Shown: positions 7,744-15,856, counted from the stretch's first letter. The stretch is DNA of 64,000 bases from Cupriavidus sp. 2SB (GCF_005503625.1 NZ_SCMX01000012.1:51837-115836), one strand, 5' to 3'. Made by a program: numbers and translations. The notes: generated by a model not told the origin, from the sequence alone.

Positions 7744-8970
7744 TTATGCTTTCCTGATCCATCCGATGCGGTGCCGCTCCTGCGTGGCCTCGTGCCGCGC
7801 ATCCTCTTCGCTGTGCAGATAGCCGCTCGTCGTCGACAGCGAGCTGTGCCCAAAGTTGTCGCGCACATAACGCAGGTCGACCTGCTGGTCGGTCATATGC
7901 GAGCCGGCGGTGTGGCGCAGCCAGTGGGCCGAGGCGCTGGCCAGCACCGCGGCCTGCGCCCCCCACTCGGGCCCGCGCGCCCGCAGGCGCTCCGCGGCCA
8001 TGCCAAACACCTCTTTCAGGATCAGGTGCAGCGCGCCGCGTGACAGGGGTTTCTCGCCACCCTCTCTGCCAATCACCGGCAGCACCAGTGGCCGCGTCTC
8101 CCCGAACTGCGGGGTAGGCGGCAGGTCGTGGGCGCGACGGTAGCGCGCGAGTTCGGCAATCAGTTCGTCGGTCGCCGGCACCAGCCGGGTCTTGTTGCCT
8201 TTGCCGGTCACCTCGAGCCACCAGCGCTCGATGCCCTGGCCATCGCGCCGGCAGAAGAACGCGCCCATGGGGGTCGCCGTCAGCTCGGAGGCGCGCAGGC
8301 CGCCCAGATAGAGCACGGTCAGCACCCACCGGCAGCGCGCGGCGTGCCGGCGTTCCCGCGCGGTCTCGGTCGGCATGGCCGCGACGGTGTCTTTGACCGT
8401 TTCCCACAGGTCGTGGCTCAGATAGCGGGTGATGCGCGCTCGGGTGGGGGCGCGCCGGCGGCGGGCGAGGGCAAGCGGGTTGCCGGCCAGGTAGCCCGCC
8501 TCGGTCAGCCAGGCGAACAGCGCGTTCAGGATCACCATCGCGTGGCGCACGCTGGACGGCGACAGCGGCCCGGCAAACGGGCGCCAGTCGGGGTGGCCGC
8601 GTGCAAGCTTCTTGCTGCCGGCCAGCACCCAGCGCGCGGCGGGTTGCGGATCGGCGAGGAAGCGCTCGTAGGCGAGCAGGTCTTCGTGCGTCAGCGAGGA
8701 CAAGGGCTTGCCCACCTGGAGCACGGTCCACAGGATCAGCCGCTCCACCTCGCGGCGATAAGTGGTGAGCGTCGCGGTGCTGTCGGCATAGCGCGCGAGC
8801 CAGGCGGTGACGGCGGCCAGGTCGTCGGCCGCGGCGATCCGCGTGGCGCTGGCGGGCGCGCGGTTGCTGCCGGCCGCGCCGGACAGCGCCGGGGTCAGGC
8901 GCAGGCGCTCCAGCGGGGTGGGAAGCGGGGCGGCCAGGCCATCCAAAGGTTTAATCGGGAGCAGTTCCAT
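7744..8970 (-). CDS. Tyrosine recombinase, TnpS/XerC-D-like
   Basis: A 408-residue site-specific recombinase. The SAM-like core-binding domain covers about 45-165 and the catalytic domain about 190-405. Catalytic residues are complete: Arg226 (GGLRASEL), Lys257 (GKGNK), His349-x-x-Arg352 (HWLRH), His375 (FGHSS) and the nucleophile Tyr384 (SGYLH). ATG 8970 gives a normal N terminus; a start 108 nt upstream would run into the repeat region. It is divergent from a KfrA-like gene, the layout of the TnpS/TnpT cointegrate-resolution pair of Tn4651-type transposons, but no Tn3-family transposase is present in the window. A second, broken gene of the same subfamily lies at 24192. Confidence 0.88.
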   Translation of the reverse strand: MELLPIKPLDGLAAPLPTPLERLRLTPALSGAAGSNRAPASATRIAAADDLAAVTAWLARYADSTATLTTYRREVERLILWTVLQVGKPLSSLTHEDLLAYERFLADPQPAARWVLAGSKKLARGHPDWRPFAGPLSPSSVRHAMVILNALFAWLTEAGYLAGNPLALARRRRAPTRARITRYLSHDLWETVKDTVAAMPTETARERRHAARCRWVLTVLYLGGLRASELTATPMGAFFCRRDGQGIERWWLEVTGKGNKTRLVPATDELIAELARYRRAHDLPPTPQFGETRPLVLPVIGREGGEKPLSRGALHLILKEVFGMAAERLRARGPEWGAQAAVLASASAHWLRHTAGSHMTDQQVDLRYVRDNFGHSSLSTTSGYLHSEEDARHEATQERHRIGWIRKA

Positions 8971-8995
8971 GGTGTATCGGCCTAAGCGTCGGTTT

Positions 8996-9346
8996 GCACA
9001 AATTTGTTCCCGCTGGTCGCACGCCAGCAAGCCGATTGCAGGGCGATGGTAACAATATTGCGTCGAGAAACGCTGCAAGAAATTGTTCCCCCAGCCGACA
9101 CTTGAAGCAATTTTGTACCTTCCCCCAACGCATCGGTCCGTCGTCAGCCTTCACCCCGCCGACGGCGCGGGGCGATCCGATGGACGGGATTCAGCTGCGC
9201 AAAGCGATGACGTTCGCCGTCAGGCGTGCCACGCAAGCTAGCCGAGTCACGCCGCGCCTGCCGCCGGTGCGTGCGCTCCAGCGCGCCAGCCAGGCGTGCC
9301 CATGGGGGTCGGGAACAAAATTCTGCAAAAAGAGGGCACAAATTTA
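8996..9346. repeat. Five-copy AT-rich motif between recombinase and KfrA-like genes
   Basis: Related copies: GCACAAATTTGTTCCC at 8996-9011; GCAAGAAATTGTTCCC at 9075-9090; GCAATTTTGTACC at 9107-9119; an inverted copy GGGAACAAAATTCTGCA at 9311-9327; and a partial copy GCACAAATTT at 9336-9345. The shared core is GCA, a short A/T stretch, then TTGTTCCC. Spacing is irregular, with direct and inverted orientation, as expected for accessory binding sites of a recombinase or its helper protein. They occupy the otherwise gene-free 8971-9496 interval. Confidence 0.65.
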
Positions 9347-9393
9347 TGCATACCGACAGGGGCAGCGTGGGGAGGCGATTCGAGCCAATATTA

Positions 9394-9417
9394 TAGACAT
9401 AAGCGTACTTATGTCTA
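9394..9417. promoter_or_regulatory. 24-bp inverted repeat, candidate recombination core or operator
   Basis: Perfect 10-bp arms (TAGACATAAG and its reverse complement) flank a CGTA spacer. The size and symmetry fit a tyrosine-recombinase core site or a KfrA-type operator. It lies about 80 bp before the KfrA-like gene. Confidence 0.55.
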
Positions 9418-9442
9418 AACTTTTACACGAATCTTGTTATCC

Positions 9443-9459
9443 ACTACGTATTACGTAGT
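9443..9459. promoter_or_regulatory. 17-bp palindrome before the KfrA-like gene
   Basis: ACTACGTA, a central T, then TACGTAGT, 37 bp before the KfrA-like start. Probably an operator: KfrA proteins bind palindromes at their own promoters. Confidence 0.55.
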
Positions 9460-9496
9460 AATATTTAACTCTGAATGTCCAAAAAGGTGCTCGACC

Positions 9497-10528
9497 ATGA
9501 CGCCAGACGCTGTAGATCCCCTTCGCCTCGAAGCCGAGGTCGAGCAGTTGCGGCACCTTCACGCCGACACGCGCACGCTCTACCGCGAGGTGTGCGGGCT
9601 GCTGTTCTTTCGCTACGGCATCACGCCCACCACCAACAAGCTCTATCAACTGGTGCGCAAGGGCAGCATGGGCACGCCGGCCCAGGCGCTGCAGCAGTTC
9701 TGGCAAGACCTGCGCGCCCGTTCGCGGGTCACGATTGACCATCCCGATCTCCCCGACAGCCTGAAGCAGGTGGCTGCCGACGCCGTCCAGACCATCTGGC
9801 GCGCCGCCGGCGAAGCCGTCTTGGCCGAACTCGCCGCGACGCGCCAAGACATAGAGGCGCAGGAGCAAGTCGTCGCGGCCGAGCGGGATGCCGCGCAGAT
9901 GGCTTTCGCCGACGCTCAAGCCGCGCTCACCGCGCTCGAGCGCGAGCGCGAGGCGTTGCGGGCTGAATGCCGCCAGTTGCAGGAGCAGGTGGCGCAGGCG
10001 CGCGGCGCCGAAGCAGCCGCATCGACGCACCGGGAGGCCTTGCAGAGCGAACTGCTGGCGGCGCGCGAGCAGGCGGGCGCCGCGCGCAGTGATTTCCTGG
10101 CGGAGCTGGAGCGCATGCGCGAGCAACTCGAAGCGATGGAGGCGCGCGGGGACGCTGCCGTGCGGCGTGCCCAACTGGAATTGGACCAGGAACGCACGGC
10201 GCGGCGCCAGAGTGACCGGGGACTCGATGCGGCGCGGGTGGAGGTGGATCGCTTGCGCGACATGCAGCGGCAGGAAGCGGTGGCCGCGGCCGAAGCGCTG
10301 GGTAGTTGGCAAGCCCAGGCGCAGGCGGCGCAGGTACGTTGCGCGGCGCTGCAGGACGCGCAGGAGAGCGGACAGCAACAACTGGGTGCCGCCCAGGAGG
10401 CCTTGGCAGAAATGACCCGGCGGGCCGAGCGTGCCGAGACTGAACGGGACCTGTCGCGCGAGTTGCTGGGCAATTGGCGCGACGGCGCCAAGGTGCGATC
10501 CGGGGCACGGCGCAAGGCCGCCGCCTAA
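9497..10528 (+). CDS. KfrA-like DNA-binding coiled-coil protein (TnpT-like)
   Basis: A 343-residue protein. The N-terminal about 120 residues match the KfrA_N DNA-binding domain (YREVCGLLFFRYGITPTTNK, then LYQLVRKGSMGTPAQALQQFW). From about 115 to 330 it is one long coiled coil rich in Ala, Glu, Gln and Arg. KfrA proteins of plasmids and TnpT helpers of Tn4651-type transposons share this plan. ATG 9497 follows AAAGGTG at suitable spacing. It is divergent from the recombinase gene across the repeat-rich region, so it likely acts as that enzyme's DNA-bending or accessory factor and regulates its own promoter through the palindromes there. Confidence 0.82.
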   Translation: MTPDAVDPLRLEAEVEQLRHLHADTRTLYREVCGLLFFRYGITPTTNKLYQLVRKGSMGTPAQALQQFWQDLRARSRVTIDHPDLPDSLKQVAADAVQTIWRAAGEAVLAELAATRQDIEAQEQVVAAERDAAQMAFADAQAALTALEREREALRAECRQLQEQVAQARGAEAAASTHREALQSELLAAREQAGAARSDFLAELERMREQLEAMEARGDAAVRRAQLELDQERTARRQSDRGLDAARVEVDRLRDMQRQEAVAAAEALGSWQAQAQAAQVRCAALQDAQESGQQQLGAAQEALAEMTRRAERAETERDLSRELLGNWRDGAKVRSGARRKAAA

Positions 10529-10547
10529 CCGCTTCGAGCCACCGCCC

Positions 10548-10789
10548 ATGCACGCGCCCCATGAGATTGCCCGCGCCGACGCCATTCGCTGGGTGCGTAT
10601 CAAGATGGCGCAATCGGGCCTGACACTGGCCGATTTATTGGCGGCCGGCTGTTTCGCGCCCACAGCGGCACGGCCACGCTACCGCAAAATGCCGAGGGGC
10701 AAACCTGGGATGGGCGAGGGGAGCGTCCCGACTGGTTTCAGCGGGCCATCAACGCCGGACAGCAGCCGGAATTCTTTCAGATCGACTGA
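10548..10789 (+). pseudogene. H-NS-like short DNA-binding protein gene, frameshifted
   Basis: The first frame reads MHAPHEIARADAIRWVRIKM and on through an H-NS-family linker to YRK; the second frame, one base away, continues as NAEGQTWDGRGERPDWFQRA to a TGA at 10787-10789. The C-terminal part is the H-NS DNA-binding motif (TW-x-GRG-x-x-P-x-W). The interval is one base short of 81 codons, and the switch falls at an A4 run (10686-10689), so a single lost A explains it. H-NS-family proteins silence AT-rich, horizontally acquired DNA. It follows the KfrA-like gene by 19 bp. Either a real pseudogene or a homopolymer sequencing error. Confidence 0.75.
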
Positions 10790-10814
10790 GGAATCTGCGC
10801 CAAACGCCCCTGGC

Positions 10815-11078
10815 TCAATGACGCGGGGCGCGCTTGCGCGGGGGCGTCACGTCTGGCACGCGAAACAGTTCCGCGACCGGGACTTCCAGGGCGAGCGCCA
10901 GCCGTTCAATGACGTCGATCGACAAATTGCGGGCCGCCCTTTCGACGTGTGCCAGAAACGAACGGTCCATGTCCGCTTGCCAGGCCAGATCTTCCTGCGT
11001 CCATGCATAGGCCGCGCGCAGTCGCCGAATATTCAGGGCGAGCAATTCACGAGCGGAGGGCTGATGGACACGGGACAT
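10815..11078 (-). CDS. XRE (Cro/CI)-family transcriptional regulator
   Basis: An 87-residue protein that is essentially one helix-turn-helix domain (about 12-70): LLALNIRRLRAAYAWTQEDL, WQADMDRSFLAHVERAARNL, then SIDVIERLALALEVPVAELF. This arrangement is typical of small phage- and island-borne repressors and restriction-modification control proteins. It is convergent with the H-NS-like gene and divergent from the HAD cluster, so it may regulate the latter. The 330-bp gap to the HAD gene contains a duplicated motif described separately. Confidence 0.8.
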   Translation of the reverse strand: MSRVHQPSARELLALNIRRLRAAYAWTQEDLAWQADMDRSFLAHVERAARNLSIDVIERLALALEVPVAELFRVPDVTPPRKRAPRH

Positions 11079-11115
11079 GCGTCCATATTGCGGACCGTTC
11101 CCTTATCTGTCAGTG

Positions 11116-11232
11116 GTCGTTGAGTCACAATATTTTCCTGCTATATAAGCTCGCCGTTTCCATGAAAGACAAGGCTTTCCGAACATATTCTTGCGTCAAG
11201 GTCTTCTCATTCTGTAGTCGTTGAGACACAAT
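11116..11232. repeat. Two copies of GTCGTTGAGNCACAAT in a divergent promoter region
   Basis: Copies at 11116-11131 and 11217-11232 (the variable base is T or A), 101 bp apart in the same orientation, between the XRE and HAD genes. They may be operator sites for the XRE protein. No other element is evident in 11079-11408. Confidence 0.4.
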
Positions 11233-11408
11233 GCCGCCTTTGCAGCGGCCCTTAACCAAGGGCTTCGCGCGGCGTCACACTGCTGCGCACACCGATCGCC
11301 GCCCCGCGCGCATAGCACCGAGAGGGCCTGCCGCCGAACGGCGGATCTGGGGCGGCAGGCACGAGCGGCTACGCATTGCCCTGCGTCAGCGCAACGACAC
11401 GATGCACG

Positions 11409-11939
11409 ATGATTTTGTTTCTGGACTACGACGGTGTTCTGCACCCCGATGCGGCCTATCTGGTCAATGGCCGGCCTCAATTGCGTGCGGCAGGCTCGCT
11501 GTTCATGTGGGCGCCGATTCTCGTGGAAGCTCTCGCCCCCTATCCCCAGGTCCAGATTGTTCTCTCCACGTCGTGGGTGCGCGTGCTCAAGAGCTTCAGC
11601 CGAACCCAAGCCTATCTGCCCGCTGCGTTGCAGGCGCGCGTGATCGGCGCTACTTGGCATTCGGCCATGGCGCGACACCATGAGGGTGCGCACCGCATCG
11701 ACGCGAGCTGGTTCAGCGAACTCACGCGGTATGCCCAGATCGCGCGATACGTTGCGCGATCTGGGCTGCGGGCCGAACATTGGCTGGCCATCGACGACGA
11801 CAGCGAGGGCTGGCCCGTCGCGCTGCGCGACCACTTGGTCGAGACGGATGGGGCGCTGGGGCTTGCGAGCGCGTCGACACGGTGCGACCTGACCCAGCGA
11901 CTGCAGGGGATGGCCGCAAGCACGCTCAGCGGGAAGTGA
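11409..11939 (+). CDS. HAD-superfamily protein of the Swiss Army Knife RNA-repair type
   Basis: A 176-residue protein starting with the HAD nucleophile motif FLDYDGVLH, followed by a Thr/Ser motif (IVLSTSWVR) and a C-terminal acidic motif (AIDDDSEGW). Length and the short insert between motifs fit the HAD domain first noted in multidomain Swiss Army Knife RNA repair proteins, which predicts a phosphatase acting on nucleic-acid ends. ATG 11409 is preferred to an in-frame codon 33 nt earlier because it starts directly at the core strand. It leads a four-gene same-strand run in the accessory block. A general HAD phosphatase cannot be excluded. Confidence 0.72.
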   Translation: MILFLDYDGVLHPDAAYLVNGRPQLRAAGSLFMWAPILVEALAPYPQVQIVLSTSWVRVLKSFSRTQAYLPAALQARVIGATWHSAMARHHEGAHRIDASWFSELTRYAQIARYVARSGLRAEHWLAIDDDSEGWPVALRDHLVETDGALGLASASTRCDLTQRLQGMAASTLSGK

Positions 11940-11944
11940 ACACC

Positions 11945-12268
11945 ATGCTACGCGTGACCGTGGAACTCATTCCAGACGGACAGGAAGACTGCCGCCGAAC
12001 ACTTGGGCAGCTTGAGATCGAGAACATCGCGGGCGATTCGCTGGTGACCGGTGCCTACCGAATCGTCATGGACGAGTTCGATGCGCGGGGCCCGGGGCCG
12101 CGCACAACGTTCCGGACCATCGCATCGCTAGACAATGTGGAACGGGACCTCGTTCGCCCAATGCAATTGGTCGGCATGGCGCTTAGCGTCGTGGCACCGG
12201 TTAAGCGCACGATGCATCGTTCGGAGGACGTGCCGCAGGGCACCGTGCTATCGCGCGAGTCGATCTAA
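11945..12268 (+). CDS. Hypothetical protein, 107 residues
   Basis: Starts 5 nt after the HAD gene stop, which suggests translational coupling. The N-terminal half reads as beta strands (MLRVTVELIPDGQ, LGQLEIENIA, GAYRIVMDEFDA), and the middle (NVERDLVRPMQLVGMALSVV) as a helix. No signal peptide and no family I recognise. Gene identity is supported by position and base composition rather than homology. Confidence 0.65.
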   Translation: MLRVTVELIPDGQEDCRRTLGQLEIENIAGDSLVTGAYRIVMDEFDARGPGPRTTFRTIASLDNVERDLVRPMQLVGMALSVVAPVKRTMHRSEDVPQGTVLSRESI

Positions 12269-12297
12269 GACGGTTTCGAGTTGCTGGGAGGGGTACC

Positions 12298-12933
12298 ATG
12301 GCTGAAAAATTTGTATTCCGAGACCTGGCGTTTCGCGCGGGTGCACACCTATGGTCCAACCCCAAACTGCGCGGCACCCCGGCGGAAATCCCTATCATCC
12401 TCGCGCGTCCGACCCTGTTTGATGTGGTCCAACTCGCCCAACGCTACCCGCTGGAAACGTTGTACCGGGCGAATCGCCGGCTCCGGGCGACCCGGGAGAT
12501 TTCCGAGCGCCAGTTTCTTCGCACGCAGGAGATTCTGCGCAACATCCAACGCGCAAAGAATGATGGTGCGCTCAGTTGCGAAGATTGCGTGACGGCGGTG
12601 ACCGTAGGTTACGAAGATCCTCCGAGGGAGGAACGAACGTCGACACCAGCGCAACGACACTGCGCATTGGCGAATTGGTTGCCGGGCGGACTGCAAACCA
12701 TCAAATCTGAACCCGAAGAATACATCCGCCTTGACGACGTGCCGTCGGAGTTCACGGTGCCTCTCCGTCGATGGCTACGGTGGCAACTCGATTGCGCGCC
12801 GGGCCAGTCGTCGGGGTGGCTGATCGATACGCCTGACGGCCAGGGTCTCTCACACGGCGGATGGTGCGCTTTCCTGTCCTGGCTAACCGACGCCTTGCTT
12901 TGTCGATTAGATCAAATCGAAGTTGGTATGTGA
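12298..12933 (+). CDS. Hypothetical protein, 211 residues
   Basis: ATG 12298 follows GGGAGGGG, a strong ribosome site. The protein is soluble, with an N-terminal Arg-rich helical part (TLYRANRRLRATREISERQF), a CxxC pair (SCEDCV, about 95-98), and a Trp-rich C-terminal half (RRWLRWQLDCAPGQSSGW). It is not a family I recognise. It lies 29 nt after the previous gene on the same strand and is probably in the same transcript. Confidence 0.65.
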   Translation: MAEKFVFRDLAFRAGAHLWSNPKLRGTPAEIPIILARPTLFDVVQLAQRYPLETLYRANRRLRATREISERQFLRTQEILRNIQRAKNDGALSCEDCVTAVTVGYEDPPREERTSTPAQRHCALANWLPGGLQTIKSEPEEYIRLDDVPSEFTVPLRRWLRWQLDCAPGQSSGWLIDTPDGQGLSHGGWCAFLSWLTDALLCRLDQIEVGM

Positions 12934-12980
12934 CGAGCATCGCTCCGCCGCCGCTTCGACAACTTTCATGTAGCCGTCCG

Positions 12981-13712
12981 ATGCAAAACTCTCTCGTTGT
13001 TCTTTCCCTTCCGGGCGCGTGGGTCTCCCGTGCCGAATTTCTATCCGCGCTAAGTTCTCAAGCGCCAAAGTATCGTCTTGTTGACGGCATGCTCACGGAT
13101 TTGCACACGGGGGAGAGCGTCCTCATCGAGTTTCGGAAAGGACGTCGTAGGAATACCGTGCTGGATTTTTGGTGTTTTGGTCTGCACTGGCACGACACCA
13201 GCGAGATGCGTGCAGTGAGGCAGCACGCGTCGTGCGTCATTATCAAGGGCGCGGGGGGCAGTTTGCATCGGATGATGCATCTGATGGCTGCGGCAAGCGC
13301 TGTGGTTCAAGCTGGGGCGCTGGGTGTGCTCGTCGAGCACGTCGGCATTGCCCATACGCCGCAAAAATGGCTGGACTTCGCGAGCGAGGGCGTCGATGGG
13401 ATTCTTCGGGCGTTTGTCGTGACGGTCGATGGGGCCGGCAGCGGTGCCTATAGTTGCGGTATGCATAATTTTGGGATGAAGGAAGTCAGTGCCCCGGCCG
13501 AAATCCCAAACTGTGCGAATGTTGTCGGAATCATTACCCGGCATTTGTTGGTGAAGGGCGCGAGCATTGCCCGCGGACAAACTATCGCCATCGGCGGGAA
13601 GGCAGACCGGTATCAATTTTGGGATGTGCGATCTGCGGTGGCTCCCGATGGGGCCGTATTCGACCACCAAATTGGCACGTGGAAGCTGCTGCGTGCCGAG
13701 GCCATCCATTAG
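12981..13712 (+). CDS. Hypothetical protein, possibly DUF4261-like
   Basis: A 243-residue soluble protein. The order of segments resembles DUF4261 proteins: an N-terminal VVLSLPGAWVSRAEFLSAL, a central helix with HLMAAASAVVQAGALGVLVE, and a C-terminal THGMHNFG-like segment (here YSCGMHNFGMKEVSAPAEIP) followed by ARGQTIAIGG. The family often occurs beside polymorphic toxins or as a stand-alone gene of unknown role. The assignment is tentative. It is the last gene of the four-gene run; 13713-13970 beyond it shows nothing recognisable. Confidence 0.6.
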   Translation: MQNSLVVLSLPGAWVSRAEFLSALSSQAPKYRLVDGMLTDLHTGESVLIEFRKGRRRNTVLDFWCFGLHWHDTSEMRAVRQHASCVIIKGAGGSLHRMMHLMAAASAVVQAGALGVLVEHVGIAHTPQKWLDFASEGVDGILRAFVVTVDGAGSGAYSCGMHNFGMKEVSAPAEIPNCANVVGIITRHLLVKGASIARGQTIAIGGKADRYQFWDVRSAVAPDGAVFDHQIGTWKLLRAEAIH

Positions 13713-13970
13713 AGTTCGAGGCAGCGCTGTGGACTGACGAGAACGGCCGTAGGAGGCGCCCTTCACCGACGTCAAATGCCGCCGTCCCGTACGACACTCT
13801 TGGTCGCTCATCATTCATGCGCCGAGAGTCCAGTTCGTGACTGAAAGGCGGTGCAACTCCCAACAGTCCCGGAAATCGATGTGTTTTACCGCTTTGTAAG
13901 CAGGACGGAAAATCAGCGTTCATGAACACTGGGCCGGGCAGTTAAGCGCTTAGCGGTCTCCTCCCCGAAG

Positions 13971-14609
13971 TCATTGTCGGGTGCTGATTCCGGGAGCCCG
14001 GCGAACGAAATCGTGGTTCGCAATTTGATCAAACATGAATTTGGCCAAGTCTTCACGGGCGACCGTCAGCGAATGCTTGGCGTGACCATACAAGCCGACG
14101 TTGAGTTGCTCCGCGGCGTGGCGATTCTTCAATACAGCCGCTCGAACCATTGTCCAATCAAGCGACGAGATACGGATCGCTCTTGCAAGTCCGATCATAT
14201 CTTCGTAAGCACTTGGCATCGCGAACTTGATGATTGCGGCAGGCAGCCAGATCTTGAGGTCGAAATCATCGCCAGGATCAGCGGCTGTCCCGGTCGAGAC
14301 CGCGATGAACCGCTTCACCTGCTCGCGTTCCATCGCTGAGATGATTGCCCGGGTCGCCGTAGTGATTGGCATACCTTTCGGGTGTGGCTGCCTGGCAGGG
14401 CCCAGCGCCGAAAGCACCGCATCTGATCCACGGATTGCGTCTCGCAACAAGTCAATATCGGTAAACTCGCCTCGGACAATCTGCACATTGGCGTTCTCAA
14501 ACTTACTGCTGGAACGTGCAAAGACGGTGAGTTCGAAGCCGCGCTGCAGGCCCTCGTTTACAAGGGATGGCCCGGTTTTCCCGGTCGCTCCGAAAAGGGT
14601 AACTTTCAT
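13971..14609 (-). CDS. NAD(P)H-binding atypical SDR (NmrA/YwnB-like)
   Basis: A 212-residue protein starting with the nucleotide-binding motif VTLFGATGKTGPSLV (TGATGxxG pattern), followed by SDAVLSALGP and a conserved VKRFIAVST strand. These features define the NAD(P)-binding family that includes YwnB and BLVRB-like flavin reductases. It lacks the classical Tyr-x-x-x-Lys pair. It is the distal gene of a three-gene minus-strand set (DoxX, SDR, this gene) probably repressed by the divergent HxlR regulator. Confidence 0.82.
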   Translation of the reverse strand: MKVTLFGATGKTGPSLVNEGLQRGFELTVFARSSSKFENANVQIVRGEFTDIDLLRDAIRGSDAVLSALGPARQPHPKGMPITTATRAIISAMEREQVKRFIAVSTGTAADPGDDFDLKIWLPAAIIKFAMPSAYEDMIGLARAIRISSLDWTMVRAAVLKNRHAAEQLNVGLYGHAKHSLTVAREDLAKFMFDQIANHDFVRRAPGISTRQ

Positions 14610-14707
14610 CTCTCTCTCAATTGCCGCTTCACAGCCTCAGGTGCTAGTGGCCCGATCAAATTTGATAGCATTGCATACGTGTTCGAACCACGGACAGTTG
14701 CTCCGAG

Positions 14708-15439
14708 CTATCGAGCGCTGTCGATGATCGAGCCGCCGTCGGGGGTAAGGCTGTATCCGGTCAAAAACTGGGCATCCTTACTCGCCAAGAACAGGACGAC
14801 AGGCGCAATATCGTCTTCCGGCGAACCATAGCGGCCGAGCGGGTTGGTCGGCGGAGGGACGTTGGTTTCCGGACCCCATGTCTCGGCCACCGGCAGTACA
14901 TTATTCACCGTGATCTTGTCGGGGCCCCACTCACGGGCAGCGGTGCGGGTGAGAGCGCGCACTGCCTCTTTGGCCATGTTGTACGGACCATATCCCACCA
15001 AGCCCAGGACACCAGCCATTGAGCCGAAGTTGATGACACGTCCTTCACCGCTCGCCTTGAGGTAGGGGTACGCCGCCTGCATCGTCCGCAGATACGCAAT
15101 CGGTCCCATCTCGAAATTGCGCTGCAACTGTTCCGTCGACAGATCGGTAATGGAAGAGAACGGCGCGGATGAGTCGAAGGCATTGTTGACGAGGATGTCG
15201 ATCCCGCCATAGGTAGCGACGACTTTATCCACCGCTGCCTTAATCTCGCCGGCATTGGCGATGTCGCAAAGCGCGCCGATTGCCGTTCCGCCATCAGCGC
15301 GAATGTCGGCAACGACCGCATCCACATTGGCCAGGGTGCGCGAAAGAACGGCCACTTTGGCGCCTTCTGCGGCAAACAGTTTTGCGATGCCGCGGCTGGC
15401 ACCAGTGATGATCGCGACTTTTCCGTTGAGTCGAGCCAT
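14708..15439 (-). CDS. Short-chain dehydrogenase with a shortened cofactor motif
   Basis: A 243-residue classical SDR: NN motif in ILVNNAF, catalytic Ser in INFGSMAG, and the YNMAK (Tyr-x-x-x-Lys) pair. The glycine-rich motif is odd: it reads ITGASRGIAKLFAAEG where other SDRs have TGASRGIG-R-A-I-A-K. Four residues, including the third glycine of TGxxxGxG, seem lost by an in-frame 12-bp deletion near 15387. Cofactor binding may be impaired. The gene starts 12 nt after the DoxX stop and is in the same operon. Confidence 0.85.
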   Translation of the reverse strand: MARLNGKVAIITGASRGIAKLFAAEGAKVAVLSRTLANVDAVVADIRADGGTAIGALCDIANAGEIKAAVDKVVATYGGIDILVNNAFDSSAPFSSITDLSTEQLQRNFEMGPIAYLRTMQAAYPYLKASGEGRVINFGSMAGVLGLVGYGPYNMAKEAVRALTRTAAREWGPDKITVNNVLPVAETWGPETNVPPPTNPLGRYGSPEDDIAPVVLFLASKDAQFLTGYSLTPDGGSIIDSAR

Positions 15440-15451
15440 GGTTGATCTCCG

Positions 15452-15856
15452 TTAGTTGAGGGATGTTTGGCGCTCCGCAAATGGAGCGTAGGGGGACGGG
15501 GTCTCGCGAGCGATGTTCTGTGTTGCGAACGACGAAACGAGCAGCACAACGCCGACTACCGCAGGCAGCGCACCTCTCAGTTCACGGACGCCAAGGTGAG
15601 CCAAACCAGACAGCAGCAGGTGATAAAACATGCCGGCGTAGGCCAGGTCGCTTAGCGGCGCGCTGACGCGCGCCAAAATGGCGGCCACGCCCAGGAGCTT
15701 TACCGCAGTGAGAAACGGTACGAGATAGCCGGGATAGCCAAGGTCTGTAAGTGCCTGGACAACCCAAGCCCGTTTGGCTAAATACATCGTCGCGGAAGCG
15801 AGATAGAGCAAGGAGAGCAGCGCCGTGCTGATCCAGTACACGTAACTTTGAGTCAT
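15452..15856 (-). CDS. DoxX-family membrane protein
   Basis: A 134-residue protein with four predicted membrane helices. It has the DoxX-like pattern YLASATMYLAKRAWVVQALTDLGYP-type first loop and a GVAAILARVSAPLSDLAYAG second half. DoxX proteins are associated with thiol and electrophile stress. First gene of the minus-strand operon and directly divergent from the HxlR regulator (84-bp gap), which is the common arrangement for HxlR-controlled stress or quinone-response genes. Confidence 0.82.
   Translation of the reverse strand: MTQSYVYWISTALLSLLYLASATMYLAKRAWVVQALTDLGYPGYLVPFLTAVKLLGVAAILARVSAPLSDLAYAGMFYHLLLSGLAHLGVRELRGALPAVVGVVLLVSSFATQNIARETPSPYAPFAERQTSLN

Noticed and set aside
7376..8731. 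Long minus-strand open frame overlapping the recombinase gene
   Set aside because: It is a GC-rich shadow of the recombinase in another frame: low-complexity Arg/Ala/Pro composition and no motif, while the recombinase frame has a complete active site.
9437..10663. 408-codon minus-strand frame opposite the KfrA-like gene
   Set aside because: Composition is Arg/Leu/His-rich noise. The plus strand encodes a clear KfrA domain and coiled coil.
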